The notes below the pieces were generated by a model. It made no database searches, was not told where the DNA came from, and worked only from the letters and a program-made list of their open reading frames with translations. From Acidimicrobiaceae bacterium (GTDB lineage Bacteria; Actinomycetota; Acidimicrobiia; Acidimicrobiales; UBA10347), in the NCBI GenBank assembly GCA_003485885.1, contig DNHM01000544.1, positions 6,265 to 14,610 of the forward strand: a stretch of 8,346 nt of DNA, in the 5' to 3' direction. Numbering within the stretch: the stretch's first letter is position 1; each line of letters opens with the position of its first letter. The translations under genes were made by a program, and so were the position numbers. Positions 1 through 6,706 of the stretch are shown here, one piece after another.

Positions 1-356
<356 letters not shown>

Positions 357-358
357 TC

Positions 359-364
359 ACACTA
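359..364 (-). promoter_or_regulatory. Candidate -10 box for leaderless pyrG
   Basis: Read on the minus strand this is TAGTGT, fitting the TANNNT form of actinobacterial -10 elements. Eight nt separate it from the GTG of pyrG, which puts the expected transcript start at or next to the start codon. No clear -35 hexamer is seen 16-18 nt further upstream. The same arrangement occurs at three other starts in the window. Inferred from sequence only. Confidence 0.45.
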
Positions 365-438
365 ACGCGACAAATGGGTACGGGCGCGGAGTCCCCGACA
401 CCTTGTGGCACATATTTCCACCGCCGCGTTGCCCATGT

Positions 439-2019
439 TCATGAGGAGGCTTGTGACTGCAATAGCTCGGCTGCATGAGCCCGAGCATTGTCGCTGTCGG
501 GTGAGCCCGACAACATGCGAGCGAGCTCGACGATTCGGCCATCGAAATCCAGATCGTGGAGCTCGGTGGCCGTGGATTTCCCCTTGATTGTTTTCACAAT
601 GTTGATTTGGTGATCGGCACACGCCGCCACCTGCGGCAGGTGCGTCACGACCAGCACCTGATGGCTCGCACCTACGCCGGCGAGTGCTTGACCGATGGCT
701 AAGGCCGCTTCGCCACCGACACCAGCATCGACCTCGTCGTAGATCACCGACTCGGTGTCGCCGCCGACCACCAGCTGCAGCGCCAACATGATGCGAGACA
801 ACTCGCCGCCCGAAGCGACCTTGGCCACCGACAGCACCGGTGAACCTGGGTTCATAGACACCACGAACTCAATGTCGCGGCCAGCCTCGCCTTCGACATG
901 GATTTCGAACTGAGCCTTTGGCAGCGCCAAACGACGCAGCTCGGCTTGCACCTTCTTGGCCAACTTGGGAGCAGTGGCCTGACGAGCTGCGAGCAACTCA
1001 GCACTGGCGAAGGCCTTTTCGCCCTCGAGCCGTTCGATACGCTCAGCAACTTCGGTCGCCAGTTCTGCGTGATTGCGAATCTCGTCGAGTCGGGCCTGGG
1101 CTTGGGCTCCAAACTCAAGCACCGAAGCAAGATCGACGCCGTACTTGCGTCGCAACCCGGTAAGGACCTCGCGCCGGGCCTGAAGTTCGTGCAGGGACGC
1201 GGGGTCATCGTCGATGCTGCTAGTCGTCGTCCGGAGTTCTTCGACGATGTCAGTCATCTCGGCTTGAATCCCATAGAGCCGATCTGCAATCGGCGCAAAT
1301 GGTTCGCGGTCCAGGACCGCAGCAAGTGCTTCGGCCACCGCTGACCCAGCTGCCCCATCGACCGACAGCAGCTCAATGGCCGCTTCGGCAGCTTCACCAT
1401 GGGCGCCAGCGTCACCAAGTGCAATCTCTTTAGCTGCAAGTCGATCATCTTCGCCAGCATCAACGATTGCCGCACCATTGATCTCGTCAAGCTGGTAGTG
1501 CAACAACTCCATTTCGCGGTTGCGCGAAATTTCATCGCCACCGAGCGCTTCGAGGTCCATCAGGGCTTGACGCAAAGACTCGGTAGCGAGCGCCAGCGGC
1601 GCCAGATCATGTTTGCCATATCGGTCCAGTGCACTTCGGCGCATCGCCGACTTGAGCATGGTCTGTTGTCCGTGTTGGCCATGGATCTCGATAAGTGGCC
1701 CAATCATCTCCTCGAGGACCGACGCAGTCGAGAGTCCGCCGTTGAGATAGGCCCGGCTGCGGCCGGTTGCAGGAAGCACCCGCCGGACCACGTACTCGAC
1801 ACCTTCGGAATCCACGAAGCGGCCTTCGACCACGGCCTCGTCGGCGCCCGGGCGCACGAGGGAAGGTTCGGCCCGGCCGCCTTTCAACAGGCTGATGGCC
1901 TCGGTGACCAACGTCTTTCCCGCACCGGTTTCGCCCGTCAGCGCGGTGGCGCCCGATTCGAGAAGCACCGACGCCTCTTCGATTACGCCCAGATTCCGTA
2001 CAACCAACTCGGTCAACAT
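439..2019 (-). CDS. recN: DNA repair protein RecN (SMC-like ATPase)
   Basis: RecN is an SMC-family ATPase that acts early in repair of DNA double-strand breaks, on the nucleoid. The 526-residue protein has the full layout: an N-terminal ATPase half with Walker A GETGAGKT (29-36), the family stretch IEIHGQHGQQ (about residues 112-121), a long Ala/Leu/Glu-rich coiled-coil middle (roughly 150-370), then the C-terminal half with the ABC signature SGGELSR (403-409), Walker B SVIYDEVDAG (Asp428, Glu429) and the VTHLPQVA switch (His460). Length is slightly short for the family (about 550-590), with nothing essential missing. The HGQHGQQ segment replaces the more usual HGQHEHQ or HGQHEQQ. The ATG at 2017-2019 is supported by AAGGAG 7 nt upstream, the one strong Shine-Dalgarno I found at a gene start. 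It follows nadK by 12 nt, so the two are co-transcribed. Confidence 0.97.
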   Translation of the reverse strand: MLTELVVRNLGVIEEASVLLESGATALTGETGAGKTLVTEAISLLKGGRAEPSLVRPGADEAVVEGRFVDSEGVEYVVRRVLPATGRSRAYLNGGLSTASVLEEMIGPLIEIHGQHGQQTMLKSAMRRSALDRYGKHDLAPLALATESLRQALMDLEALGGDEISRNREMELLHYQLDEINGAAIVDAGEDDRLAAKEIALGDAGAHGEAAEAAIELLSVDGAAGSAVAEALAAVLDREPFAPIADRLYGIQAEMTDIVEELRTTTSSIDDDPASLHELQARREVLTGLRRKYGVDLASVLEFGAQAQARLDEIRNHAELATEVAERIERLEGEKAFASAELLAARQATAPKLAKKVQAELRRLALPKAQFEIHVEGEAGRDIEFVVSMNPGSPVLSVAKVASGGELSRIMLALQLVVGGDTESVIYDEVDAGVGGEAALAIGQALAGVGASHQVLVVTHLPQVAACADHQINIVKTIKGKSTATELHDLDFDGRIVELARMLSGSPDSDNARAHAAELLQSQASS

Positions 2020-2026
2020 GTCGCAG

Positions 2027-2032
2027 CTCCTT
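2027..2032 (-). promoter_or_regulatory. Ribosome binding site of recN, touching the nadK stop
   Basis: On the minus strand this reads AAGGAG, 7 nt before the recN ATG. Its first A is the last base of the nadK TGA stop codon, so a ribosome ending nadK would sit on the recN site. It fixes the recN start and suggests coupled translation. It contrasts with the other genes here, which mostly lack such a site. Confidence 0.8.
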
Positions 2033-2916
2033 CAGTCTTCGTTCGGGTTAAGTTCGCCGTTGCTCGAGGCGAGTCCGAACTTGGTTTTCAAGACGTTCAA
2101 GAACTCTTCGCCGTGTAACGAGACGAATCCAGCTGGAACGTTGCTGCGGGTGCAACAGACTCGATCACCAGGTAACAATCGAACAATAGTTCGACCATCG
2201 AGCGATAAGGAGGCATTCCGGTCAGGAAGTACTTCGATTTCAACCGTGCTGGTCGGATTAAGTACCAGCGAACGATCAAATAATTGGTGGGGAGATACTG
2301 CGGTCACCACTAGAGCTTCGTGCAGGGGTGCGACAATTGGGCCCCGAGCCGACAGCGAGTACGCCGTGGAGCCGGTTGGCGAGGCCACAATGATGCCGTC
2401 GGCACTATACGACATGAAGTATTCATGGTCGATTGACACGCCCAGTCGCACAGTACGACCGCTCTCGTCGCGTTCAACAAGTGCTTCGTTCAGAGCGTGC
2501 CCCGCATCAATCTCTTCGCCCGATGCTCTGATCACGGTGACGGCGACGCGCATGCGCATCTCGACGTCGACATTCCCGGCGAGTGTCTGGGACACGGCTT
2601 CGATCATGCCATCAGGTTCAACCGCGGTGAGATAGCCGAGCTGACCGAAGTTCACGCCGAGCACCGGCACACCATGGGGTGCGGCGAGTTGGGCAGCTCG
2701 CAGCATGGAACCGTCGCCGCCGAGAGACACGACGACAGAAGCGCCCTTCGCCAGTTCCTCGGGTTCACAAACCGCGGCATCGATCGCCAGGTCTTTGGCA
2801 TTGGCCTCGAGGAGCGCCAACTTGTGGCCTCGTTCGGTGAGCCACCCGGCCAGGGTCAGCGCCGCCTGTTCAGCGTCTTCTCGGATCTCGTGAACGATGA
2901 GCGCAACGGTTGCCAT
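2032..2916 (-). CDS. nadK: NAD kinase
   Basis: NAD kinase phosphorylates NAD+ to NADP+ using ATP or polyphosphate and is the only route to NADP(H) in most bacteria. The 294-residue protein shows the family marks in order: SLGGDGSMLRA with the catalytic GGDG (66-69), LGVNFGQLGYLT (86-97), ALNEALVER with the Asn-Glu pair (143-144), the glycine-rich ADGIIVASPTGSTAYSLSA nucleotide site (172-190), VVTAVSPHQLFDRSLVL (203-219) and LSLDGRTI (237-244). Length is normal. The ATG at 2914-2916 begins 7 nt after the tlyA stop with no recognisable Shine-Dalgarno, so translation probably depends on coupling to tlyA. The tlyA-nadK-recN order is the classic actinobacterial one. An acidic, low-complexity tail (SSNGELNPNED) ends the protein; I see no function for it. 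Confidence 0.97.
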   Translation of the reverse strand: MATVALIVHEIREDAEQAALTLAGWLTERGHKLALLEANAKDLAIDAAVCEPEELAKGASVVVSLGGDGSMLRAAQLAAPHGVPVLGVNFGQLGYLTAVEPDGMIEAVSQTLAGNVDVEMRMRVAVTVIRASGEEIDAGHALNEALVERDESGRTVRLGVSIDHEYFMSYSADGIIVASPTGSTAYSLSARGPIVAPLHEALVVTAVSPHQLFDRSLVLNPTSTVEIEVLPDRNASLSLDGRTIVRLLPGDRVCCTRSNVPAGFVSLHGEEFLNVLKTKFGLASSNGELNPNED

Positions 2917-2923
2917 GCACTGG

Positions 2924-3739
2924 TTACGGTAGTGCGCCGACTCGTTCGATGGCCGTGTTCACGGCATGCTCATCTACGAGGTCTGCCACCGAGGCGGCTG
3001 GGCCACCGATCCACAAGAAGAATTCCACGTTGCCAGCGCCGCCCTTGATCGGCGAGACATCGATCCCCCCTACGAGTAGCTCACGCTGTCGCGATGCCGC
3101 AATCGTCTCATGTAGTACTCGGTTCCAGATCTCGGGATCGCGGATCACACCTTTGCCTTTGCTGGCTTCCTGCTTGCCGGCTTCAAACTGCGGCTTAACC
3201 AACGCCAGGATTTGGCCTTCGTCTCCTGCAAGCGAAGCCACGATGTCGAGGATGCGATCTAGCCCGATGAAACTCACGTCGATGACCACCAGGTCAAACG
3301 GCGCTCCGATCTCGGCCGGGTCGACGGATCGCACATCGGTCTGTTCACGAACGTCGACTCTGCGGTTGCGGCGTAGCCGGTTGTGTAATTGGGCCCGGCC
3401 TACGTCGATCGCAACCACGTCGGTGGCACCAGCCTGCAGCAGGCAGTCCGTAAAACCGCCGGTTGATGATCCGACATCGACGCAGTGCCATCCCGTTGGA
3501 TCGATACCGAACGATGCCAAGGCTCCTTCGAGTTTGTCGCCGCCGCGGCCAACATATTTTGGCGGAGGGCCCAACAATTCGATGGCGTCTCCCCCGAGCA
3601 CCATCCGAGCTGGCTTGTTCGCCAGTGCACCGTTCACGGTCACCCGTCGATCAGCGACGGCCTTTTGTGCAGCCTCGCGGCTCGGGGCAAGTTTGCGCCG
3701 AACAAGTTCACCATCGAGTCGTCGTCGTGCCGCAGCCAC
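2924..3739 (-). CDS. tlyA: TlyA-type 16S/23S rRNA (cytidine-2'-O)-methyltransferase with S4 domain
   Basis: TlyA methylates ribose 2'-OH groups with SAM: C1409 in 16S helix 44 and C1920 in 23S helix 69 for the long form (E. coli numbering). Loss causes capreomycin resistance in mycobacteria. The 271-residue protein has an N-terminal S4-like RNA-binding domain (1-59, RRRLDGELVRRKLAPSRE), a short linker, and a Rossmann methyltransferase domain with the SAM loop CVDVGSSTGGFTDCLL (86-101). The K-D-K-E catalytic set is complete: Lys69, Asp154 (VVIDVSFI), Lys182 (LVKPQFE) and Glu239 (VEFFLW). The full N-terminus marks it as type II (dual 16S/23S) rather than the shorter 23S-only type I. The linker reads PKYV (60-63) where M. 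tuberculosis has RAWV. The start is GTG with an in-frame TAG 12 nt upstream, so no earlier start is possible. It opens the block tlyA-nadK-recN. Confidence 0.96.
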   Translation of the reverse strand: MAAARRRLDGELVRRKLAPSREAAQKAVADRRVTVNGALANKPARMVLGGDAIELLGPPPKYVGRGGDKLEGALASFGIDPTGWHCVDVGSSTGGFTDCLLQAGATDVVAIDVGRAQLHNRLRRNRRVDVREQTDVRSVDPAEIGAPFDLVVIDVSFIGLDRILDIVASLAGDEGQILALVKPQFEAGKQEASKGKGVIRDPEIWNRVLHETIAASRQRELLVGGIDVSPIKGGAGNVEFFLWIGGPAASVADLVDEHAVNTAIERVGALP

Positions 3740-3745
3740 GGCGGA

Positions 3746-3751
3746 AGACTA
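3746..3751 (-). promoter_or_regulatory. Candidate -10 box for leaderless tlyA block
   Basis: On the minus strand this reads TAGTCT, exactly 6 nt before the tlyA GTG, which is the canonical spacing for a -10 box when the start codon is the first transcribed base. There is no Shine-Dalgarno. A 580-bp gap lies upstream, so tlyA needs its own promoter in or near this spot. The -35 region is poor. This box would drive tlyA-nadK-recN. Confidence 0.5.
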
Positions 3752-4008
3752 ACGCGAGCGGCACGCTGACGAATGCCCAGACTCCCTTGCCAATCGCGGC
3801 CGTTGACTCACCACCTCAACCACATCGTGAGTTTGTGGCCACGGTCCACAAAAAATACGGCAAAAAGAGCCGAGCTCTGCGTCGCTTATTGCCGACCACG
3901 AGCTCGAACAGACAGCGCCGACATAGAAGCTGAAATCATTGCAATAACGCGGATCTGCAGCTGCCTAGCGGTCGAAGGACGGCTGGCTTTCCATCGAAAT
4001 TTTGGCGA

Positions 4009-4035
4009 GTGACATGTGACTGTGTCATATGTGAC
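4009..4035. promoter_or_regulatory. Cluster of GTGAC half-sites, candidate operator
   Basis: Within 27 bp there are direct copies of GTGAC at 4009-4013, 4016-4020 and 4031-4035, plus an inverted GTCA at 4024-4027. CATGTGAC (4013-4020) and GTCATATG (4024-4031) form a 19-bp inverted repeat with 8-bp arms, one mismatch and a 3-bp centre; GTCATATGTGAC (4024-4035) is a second overlapping near-palindrome. This resembles a multi-dimer repressor or activator site. The TGTGA/TCAYA halves are 5 bp apart, not the 6 bp of CRP sites, so I do not name a regulator. It lies about 100 bp upstream of the possible ORF at 4135 and about 270 bp upstream of tlyA. Confidence 0.4.
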
Positions 4036-4134
4036 CAGAGTCAACCTCAGCAGCGAACGCTTTGCCCACTTCGACTGGTTGACTCCTTACTACAGACACC
4101 TGTCTGGCACCCCCAAGTTTGAAGCGAGCCTGTG

Positions 4135-4302
4135 ATGACCACCGGTTATGTTGCCCCAGTACGCCGAACGATTGCTGTTCGCCCAGTGCCAGTGCAAAGC
4201 GAAACTACGAGAACGCTCAAGGCTCTTCGTCTGGCAACCGGACCCGGTTATATGGCCGGTGGCATCAGCGAGCGCATGCTCAGAGAAGCCTCACGCCGCT
4301 AA
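4135..4302 (+). CDS. Possible small protein, 55 residues, unknown
   Basis: An ATG-to-TAA frame encodes a 55-residue basic protein starting MTTGYVAPVRRTIAVRPVPV and ending GGISERMLREASRR. I recognise no family. The last third reads like an amphipathic helix with typical codon use (GCC, GGC, ATC, AGC, GAG, CGC); the first two thirds have more A/T-ending codons than the neighbours. A GTG directly before the ATG is in frame. No good Shine-Dalgarno and no TANNNT box precede it. TTGACT at 4079-4084 could be a -35 but no -10 follows at the right distance. It is convergent with rsmI, the two stops being 16 bp apart, which would fit a real gene filling this end of the gap. It may equally be chance. 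Confidence 0.3.
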   Translation: MTTGYVAPVRRTIAVRPVPVQSETTRTLKALRLATGPGYMAGGISERMLREASRR

Positions 4303-4318
4303 ATCTGAATCGGTCGAC

Positions 4319-5257
4319 TTAGTCGCTCTTCGGTGACCTCGTCGCAAGTCCATAGACACGATTACGGCCGACGCCGAAACTACGAGCTACTGCTGCTGCA
4401 GCATCTTTCTTGGATGACCCTGCAGTGATCGCTTCCGCGACAGCAACGGATAGTTCATCGTCGGTGGCTTCGGCCTTGGGTGCTGCGCGGTCAATAACGA
4501 TGACGTATTCGCCACGCGACTCCGCATTCGCCTCGGCAGCCTCCGCCAAGGTTCCACGCCACACGGTTTCGTGCATCTTCGTGAGCTCGCGGGCCACCAC
4601 GCAGCGCCGAGATTGATCCATGGCCGTTGCGAGATCGTTGAGGCTTCGTTCGAGCCGGTGTGGGGCTTCGTAGAACACAACGATGCGAGGCTCGTTTGCG
4701 ATGTCATCGAGCCGGATCTGACGGTCGCGCCCCTTACGAGGAAGGAACCCCTCGAACACATAACGGCCGCTGCCAAATCCGCTTACGGCAAGTGCTGCGG
4801 ACACCGCAGTTGGACCAGGCACAACAACGACTTCGAATCCGGCGTCGACCGCTGCAGCGACGGCAACAGCTCCTGGGTCACTAATCACCGGCATACCTGC
4901 ATCGGAAACCACTGCGACGGACTCGCCACCATGGAGCGCTGAGACAATCCGTTCAGCAGCTCGTTGTTCGGTATGTTCGTTCATGACGATCATGCCTGGA
5001 TTGGCGATGTTGTGTTTCGACAACAACAGGCCGGTGCGCCGGGTGTCTTCACATGCGATCAGCTCCACTGAACCAAGCGTTTGCTGAGCTCTTGGGGAGA
5101 AGTCGCCGAGGTTGCCGATAGGGGTGCCGACGATATGCAACACCGCAGTGTTGCCAAAGGTCGCAACCGGTGCGGCAGATGGTGGCTCGGAGGGTTCCGA
5201 GTGGCGGGTGTTGGGGTCTTGCGTGTCTGGGTCCTGGGTGTCTGGTTCTTGCGTCAT
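4319..5257 (-). CDS. rsmI: 16S rRNA (cytidine(1402)-2'-O)-methyltransferase RsmI
   Basis: RsmI 2'-O-methylates C1402 in helix 44 of 16S rRNA, at the P site, using SAM. Counting from the ATG at 5255-5257 the protein has 312 residues. The tetrapyrrole-methylase fold shows HIVGTPIGNLGDF (41-53), LIACEDTR (66-73), VVSDAGMPVISDPG (116-129), VVPGPTAVSAAL (145-156), FEGFLPRKG (168-176), VFYEAPHR (194-201), ARELTKMHE (222-230) and RGEYVIVI (248-255). The C-terminal helix-rich domain ends with the usual SKKDAAAAVARSFGVGRNRVY (282-302). The frame stays open to 5296, but I prefer 5257: it overlaps the DUF192 stop as ATGA, and family similarity only begins near residue 38. Residues 1-35 are a Pro/Asp/Gln/Ser-rich tail with a PDTQD repeat not found in usual family members (about 280 residues). 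Confidence 0.95.
   Translation of the reverse strand: MTQEPDTQDPDTQDPNTRHSEPSEPPSAAPVATFGNTAVLHIVGTPIGNLGDFSPRAQQTLGSVELIACEDTRRTGLLLSKHNIANPGMIVMNEHTEQRAAERIVSALHGGESVAVVSDAGMPVISDPGAVAVAAAVDAGFEVVVVPGPTAVSAALAVSGFGSGRYVFEGFLPRKGRDRQIRLDDIANEPRIVVFYEAPHRLERSLNDLATAMDQSRRCVVARELTKMHETVWRGTLAEAAEANAESRGEYVIVIDRAAPKAEATDDELSVAVAEAITAGSSKKDAAAAVARSFGVGRNRVYGLATRSPKSD
5201..5245 (-). repeat. 15-bp tandem repeat encoding PDTQD units in RsmI N-terminus
   Basis: Three 15-bp units lie end to end: 5231-5245 and 5216-5230 differ at 2 of 15 bases, and 5201-5215 is more worn. They encode PDTQD, PDTQD and PNTRH. The 9 bases at 5246-5254 match the repeat start at 8 of 9, suggesting a fourth partial copy reaching the start codon. 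Repeats of this kind grow and shrink by replication slippage, and the period keeps the frame. Confidence 0.8.
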
Positions 5258-5583
5258 AGACGAACTTCGAGCTGGTCGCCCGCTCGGACGCCCCATCGTT
5301 CAAAACTTCCTTTTGGGGCTTCGATCACTTGTCGGGAACGGATCCGTGGCATGCCGACACGGTTAGGCGCCATGGTCACGACATCGAGCACCCGCAGATC
5401 CTGGTCACAGTAGGCAACGTCGAGCTCAAACTTCACGCCGATCGTGTGCACACTAAAGGCAGGCTTGATAAGTACTGCCCCCTCGACATGGGTATGGCCG
5501 AGCACACCCTTGAGCCGCGTCTTCCACGTATCAGCGACCTCGAGTGTCGCCAGAACCTGGTCTTCTGCCACCAGCCAACTCAT
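5254..5583 (-). CDS. DUF192 (UPF0127) family protein
   Basis: A 109-residue protein with the DUF192 layout: an early ATLEVADTWKTRLKGVLG segment (12-29) matching the family's 'A.T...R..GL' opening, a central core SVHTIGVKFELDVAYCDQDLRVL (44-66) in place of the family's 'MW..nt..pLDviFid..g.V', and a C-terminal VIEAPKGSFERWGVRAGDQLEV (86-107) matching the 'lEl..G.a...gi..Gd.v' ending. Many family members are exported; this one has no signal peptide and would be cytoplasmic. The biochemical role of the family is not established. The SVHTxGVxF variant is, as I recall, common in actinobacteria. The ATG is 37 nt after ychF, with no clear ribosome site, and the stop overlaps the rsmI start by 4 nt, implying translational coupling of the two. 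Confidence 0.85.
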   Translation of the reverse strand: MSWLVAEDQVLATLEVADTWKTRLKGVLGHTHVEGAVLIKPAFSVHTIGVKFELDVAYCDQDLRVLDVVTMAPNRVGMPRIRSRQVIEAPKGSFERWGVRAGDQLEVRL

Positions 5584-5621
5584 CGTCTAAGACTGCCACA
5601 GAACTCGAGGGTCACGGGCGG

Positions 5622-6695
5622 TCAGACGTTGAAGCGGAAGTCCATGGTGTCACCATCGGCGACCTCGTAGTCCTTGCCTTCCATGCGGGCATCGCCAGCT
5701 TCGCGGGCCTTGGCCCAACCACCGTGTTGGATAAGCAGGTCCCATTGGATCGTCTCGGCCCGGATGAAACCTCGTTCGAAGTCGGTGTGGATCACACCTG
5801 CGCACTGTGGCGCTTTGGCTCCGGCAGGGAACGTCCACGCTCGGGACTCTTTCTCGCCGGTGGTGAAATACGTGCGCAATCCAAGCAGGTGATAGGCAGC
5901 GCGTGAGAATCGGGGTAACGCGCCTTCGCCCAGTCCGAGTCCTTCGAGCAGTTCGGTGCGCTCGTCGAGGTCCATGAGTGCGGCCTCGGCTTCGAGCTGA
6001 ATACACATACCGAGAACCTCGGCGCCGGCGAGTTCGGCGGATACCCGCTCAGTCAAGCCCGGAATTTCATCGAGGTCATCTTCGCCAACGTTCACGACTG
6101 CCATCACTGGCTTGTTCGTGAGCAGGAAGAACGGCTTGAGCGCAGCCAGCCGATCCTTCGTCATGCCGCTGCGGTACAGGGGTTTACCTTCGCCGAGCAG
6201 CGTTACTGCTTCGTCGAGCAGTTCCACATCGATCTTTGCGCTGGCATCACCTTTTGCCTGGCGACGACGTTTGTCGAGTTGGCGTTCTGCACTGTCGAGA
6301 TCGGCGAGCGCAAGTTCGATTTCGAGAATACCTAAGTGCTCAAGTGGATCTGTTGGGCCGGGCACGTCGGGGTCACCGAAGGCCCGTAATACAAACACGA
6401 TGCCGTCGGACTCGCGGATGCCCTGCAAGAACTTGTTGCCCAGTCCTTCGCCTTGGCTCGCGCCTTCGACAAGACCGCCGATATCGGTGAACTGCACGCT
6501 GGTTGGGATGGCCTTAAGTGACTCACTCATGTTCGCGAGCTGATCCAGACGGTCGTCCGGCACTTTCGCTATGCCAACGTTGGGCTCCACGGTCGCGAAT
6601 GCGTACGGCGCAGCGAGTGCACCGCCACCAGCAAGCGCGTTATACAACGACGACTTTCCAGCATTGGGAAGTCCAACAAAACCAAAGCGCTCCAC
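5622..6695 (-). CDS. ychF: Ribosome-associated NTPase YchF (Obg/OLA1 family)
   Basis: YchF/OLA1 proteins are Obg-like P-loop NTPases that prefer ATP, bind ribosomes and respond to redox stress. The 357-residue protein has G1 GLPNAGKSS (8-16), the effector/G2 region ATVEPNVGI (34-42), G3 DIGGLVEGASQGEGLGNKFL (71-90), a coiled-coil insert around 125-150 (ELALADLDSAERQLDKRR), NVGE (202-205) in the base-recognition position of E. coli NVNE, and the C-terminal TGS domain (about 273-356: LRTYFTTGEKESRAW, HTDFERGFIRAETI, EGKDYEVADGDTMDFRFNV). At residue 101, where E. coli YchF has catalytic His114 (IGHVVRCF), this protein has Phe (IVFVLRAF). The loop after it is 3 residues shorter than in E. coli. 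Start is GTG, 11 nt after the aminotransferase-like gene; TAACCT sits 8 nt upstream, so an internal leaderless transcript is possible. Confidence 0.96.
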   Translation of the reverse strand: MERFGFVGLPNAGKSSLYNALAGGGALAAPYAFATVEPNVGIAKVPDDRLDQLANMSESLKAIPTSVQFTDIGGLVEGASQGEGLGNKFLQGIRESDGIVFVLRAFGDPDVPGPTDPLEHLGILEIELALADLDSAERQLDKRRRQAKGDASAKIDVELLDEAVTLLGEGKPLYRSGMTKDRLAALKPFFLLTNKPVMAVVNVGEDDLDEIPGLTERVSAELAGAEVLGMCIQLEAEAALMDLDERTELLEGLGLGEGALPRFSRAAYHLLGLRTYFTTGEKESRAWTFPAGAKAPQCAGVIHTDFERGFIRAETIQWDLLIQHGGWAKAREAGDARMEGKDYEVADGDTMDFRFNV

Positions 6696-6706
6696 GGCGC
6701 CCGAGG

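Larger units (their letters stand above)
3740..4134. other. Long intergenic region between two same-strand gene blocks
   Basis: No convincing gene is seen on either strand. Plus-strand frames are open for up to 79 codons (3773-4012), but their translations are rich in Cys, Arg, His and Thr, match no family I know and have no ribosome site. No tRNA-like cloverleaf or TTCGA-type T-arm is present. Structure that can be seen: a 7-bp inverted repeat CGAGCTC/GAGCTCG at 3871-3877 and 3900-3906, a run of A-rich sequence at 3848-3866, the GTGAC cluster at 4009-4035, and TTGACT-like hexamers on the plus strand (3803-3808, 4079-4084) and the minus strand (4039-4044). Regulatory sequence, an untranslated leader, a small RNA or a decayed gene are all possible. 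Confidence 0.6.

Noticed and set aside
1895..2635. 246-codon plus-strand open frame across recN and nadK
   Set aside because: Antisense shadow of two certain genes; Ser/Thr/Arg-rich translation and no ribosome site.
2910..3752. 280-codon plus-strand open frame across the whole of tlyA
   Set aside because: It is antisense to a gene with a complete catalytic set. Its translation is Ser/Arg/Pro/Thr-rich low-complexity text typical of the antisense of GC-rich coding DNA, with no family motif.
3871..3906. CGAGCTC...GAGCTCG stem as a rho-independent terminator
   Set aside because: The loop is 22 nt and no U tract follows on either strand. Mentioned only as structure in the gap.
3773..4012. 79-codon plus-strand frame in the intergenic gap, and the tail of another frame (to 3933) ending in a Lys/Arg-rich stretch
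   Set aside because: No start signal, odd composition (many Cys, His, Arg), no resemblance to a family. The Lys-rich tail comes from an A-rich patch and has no ATG or GTG near it that suits a small ribosomal-type protein.
4079..4107. TTGACT as a -35 element of a promoter for the 55-residue ORF
   Set aside because: No TANNNT or TATAAT-like hexamer lies 16-19 nt downstream; the position holds GTCTGG.
4236..4249. AACCGG-AC-CCGGTT palindrome as a terminator or operator
   Set aside because: The loop is only 2 nt, no T run follows on either strand, and it lies inside the possible ORF. Not strong enough to call.
4319..5296. Longer RsmI start at 5296
   Set aside because: It would overlap the DUF192 gene by 43 nt, and the added 13 residues are that gene's 3' end read in another frame. 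The ATG at 5257 gives a classic ATGA overlap.
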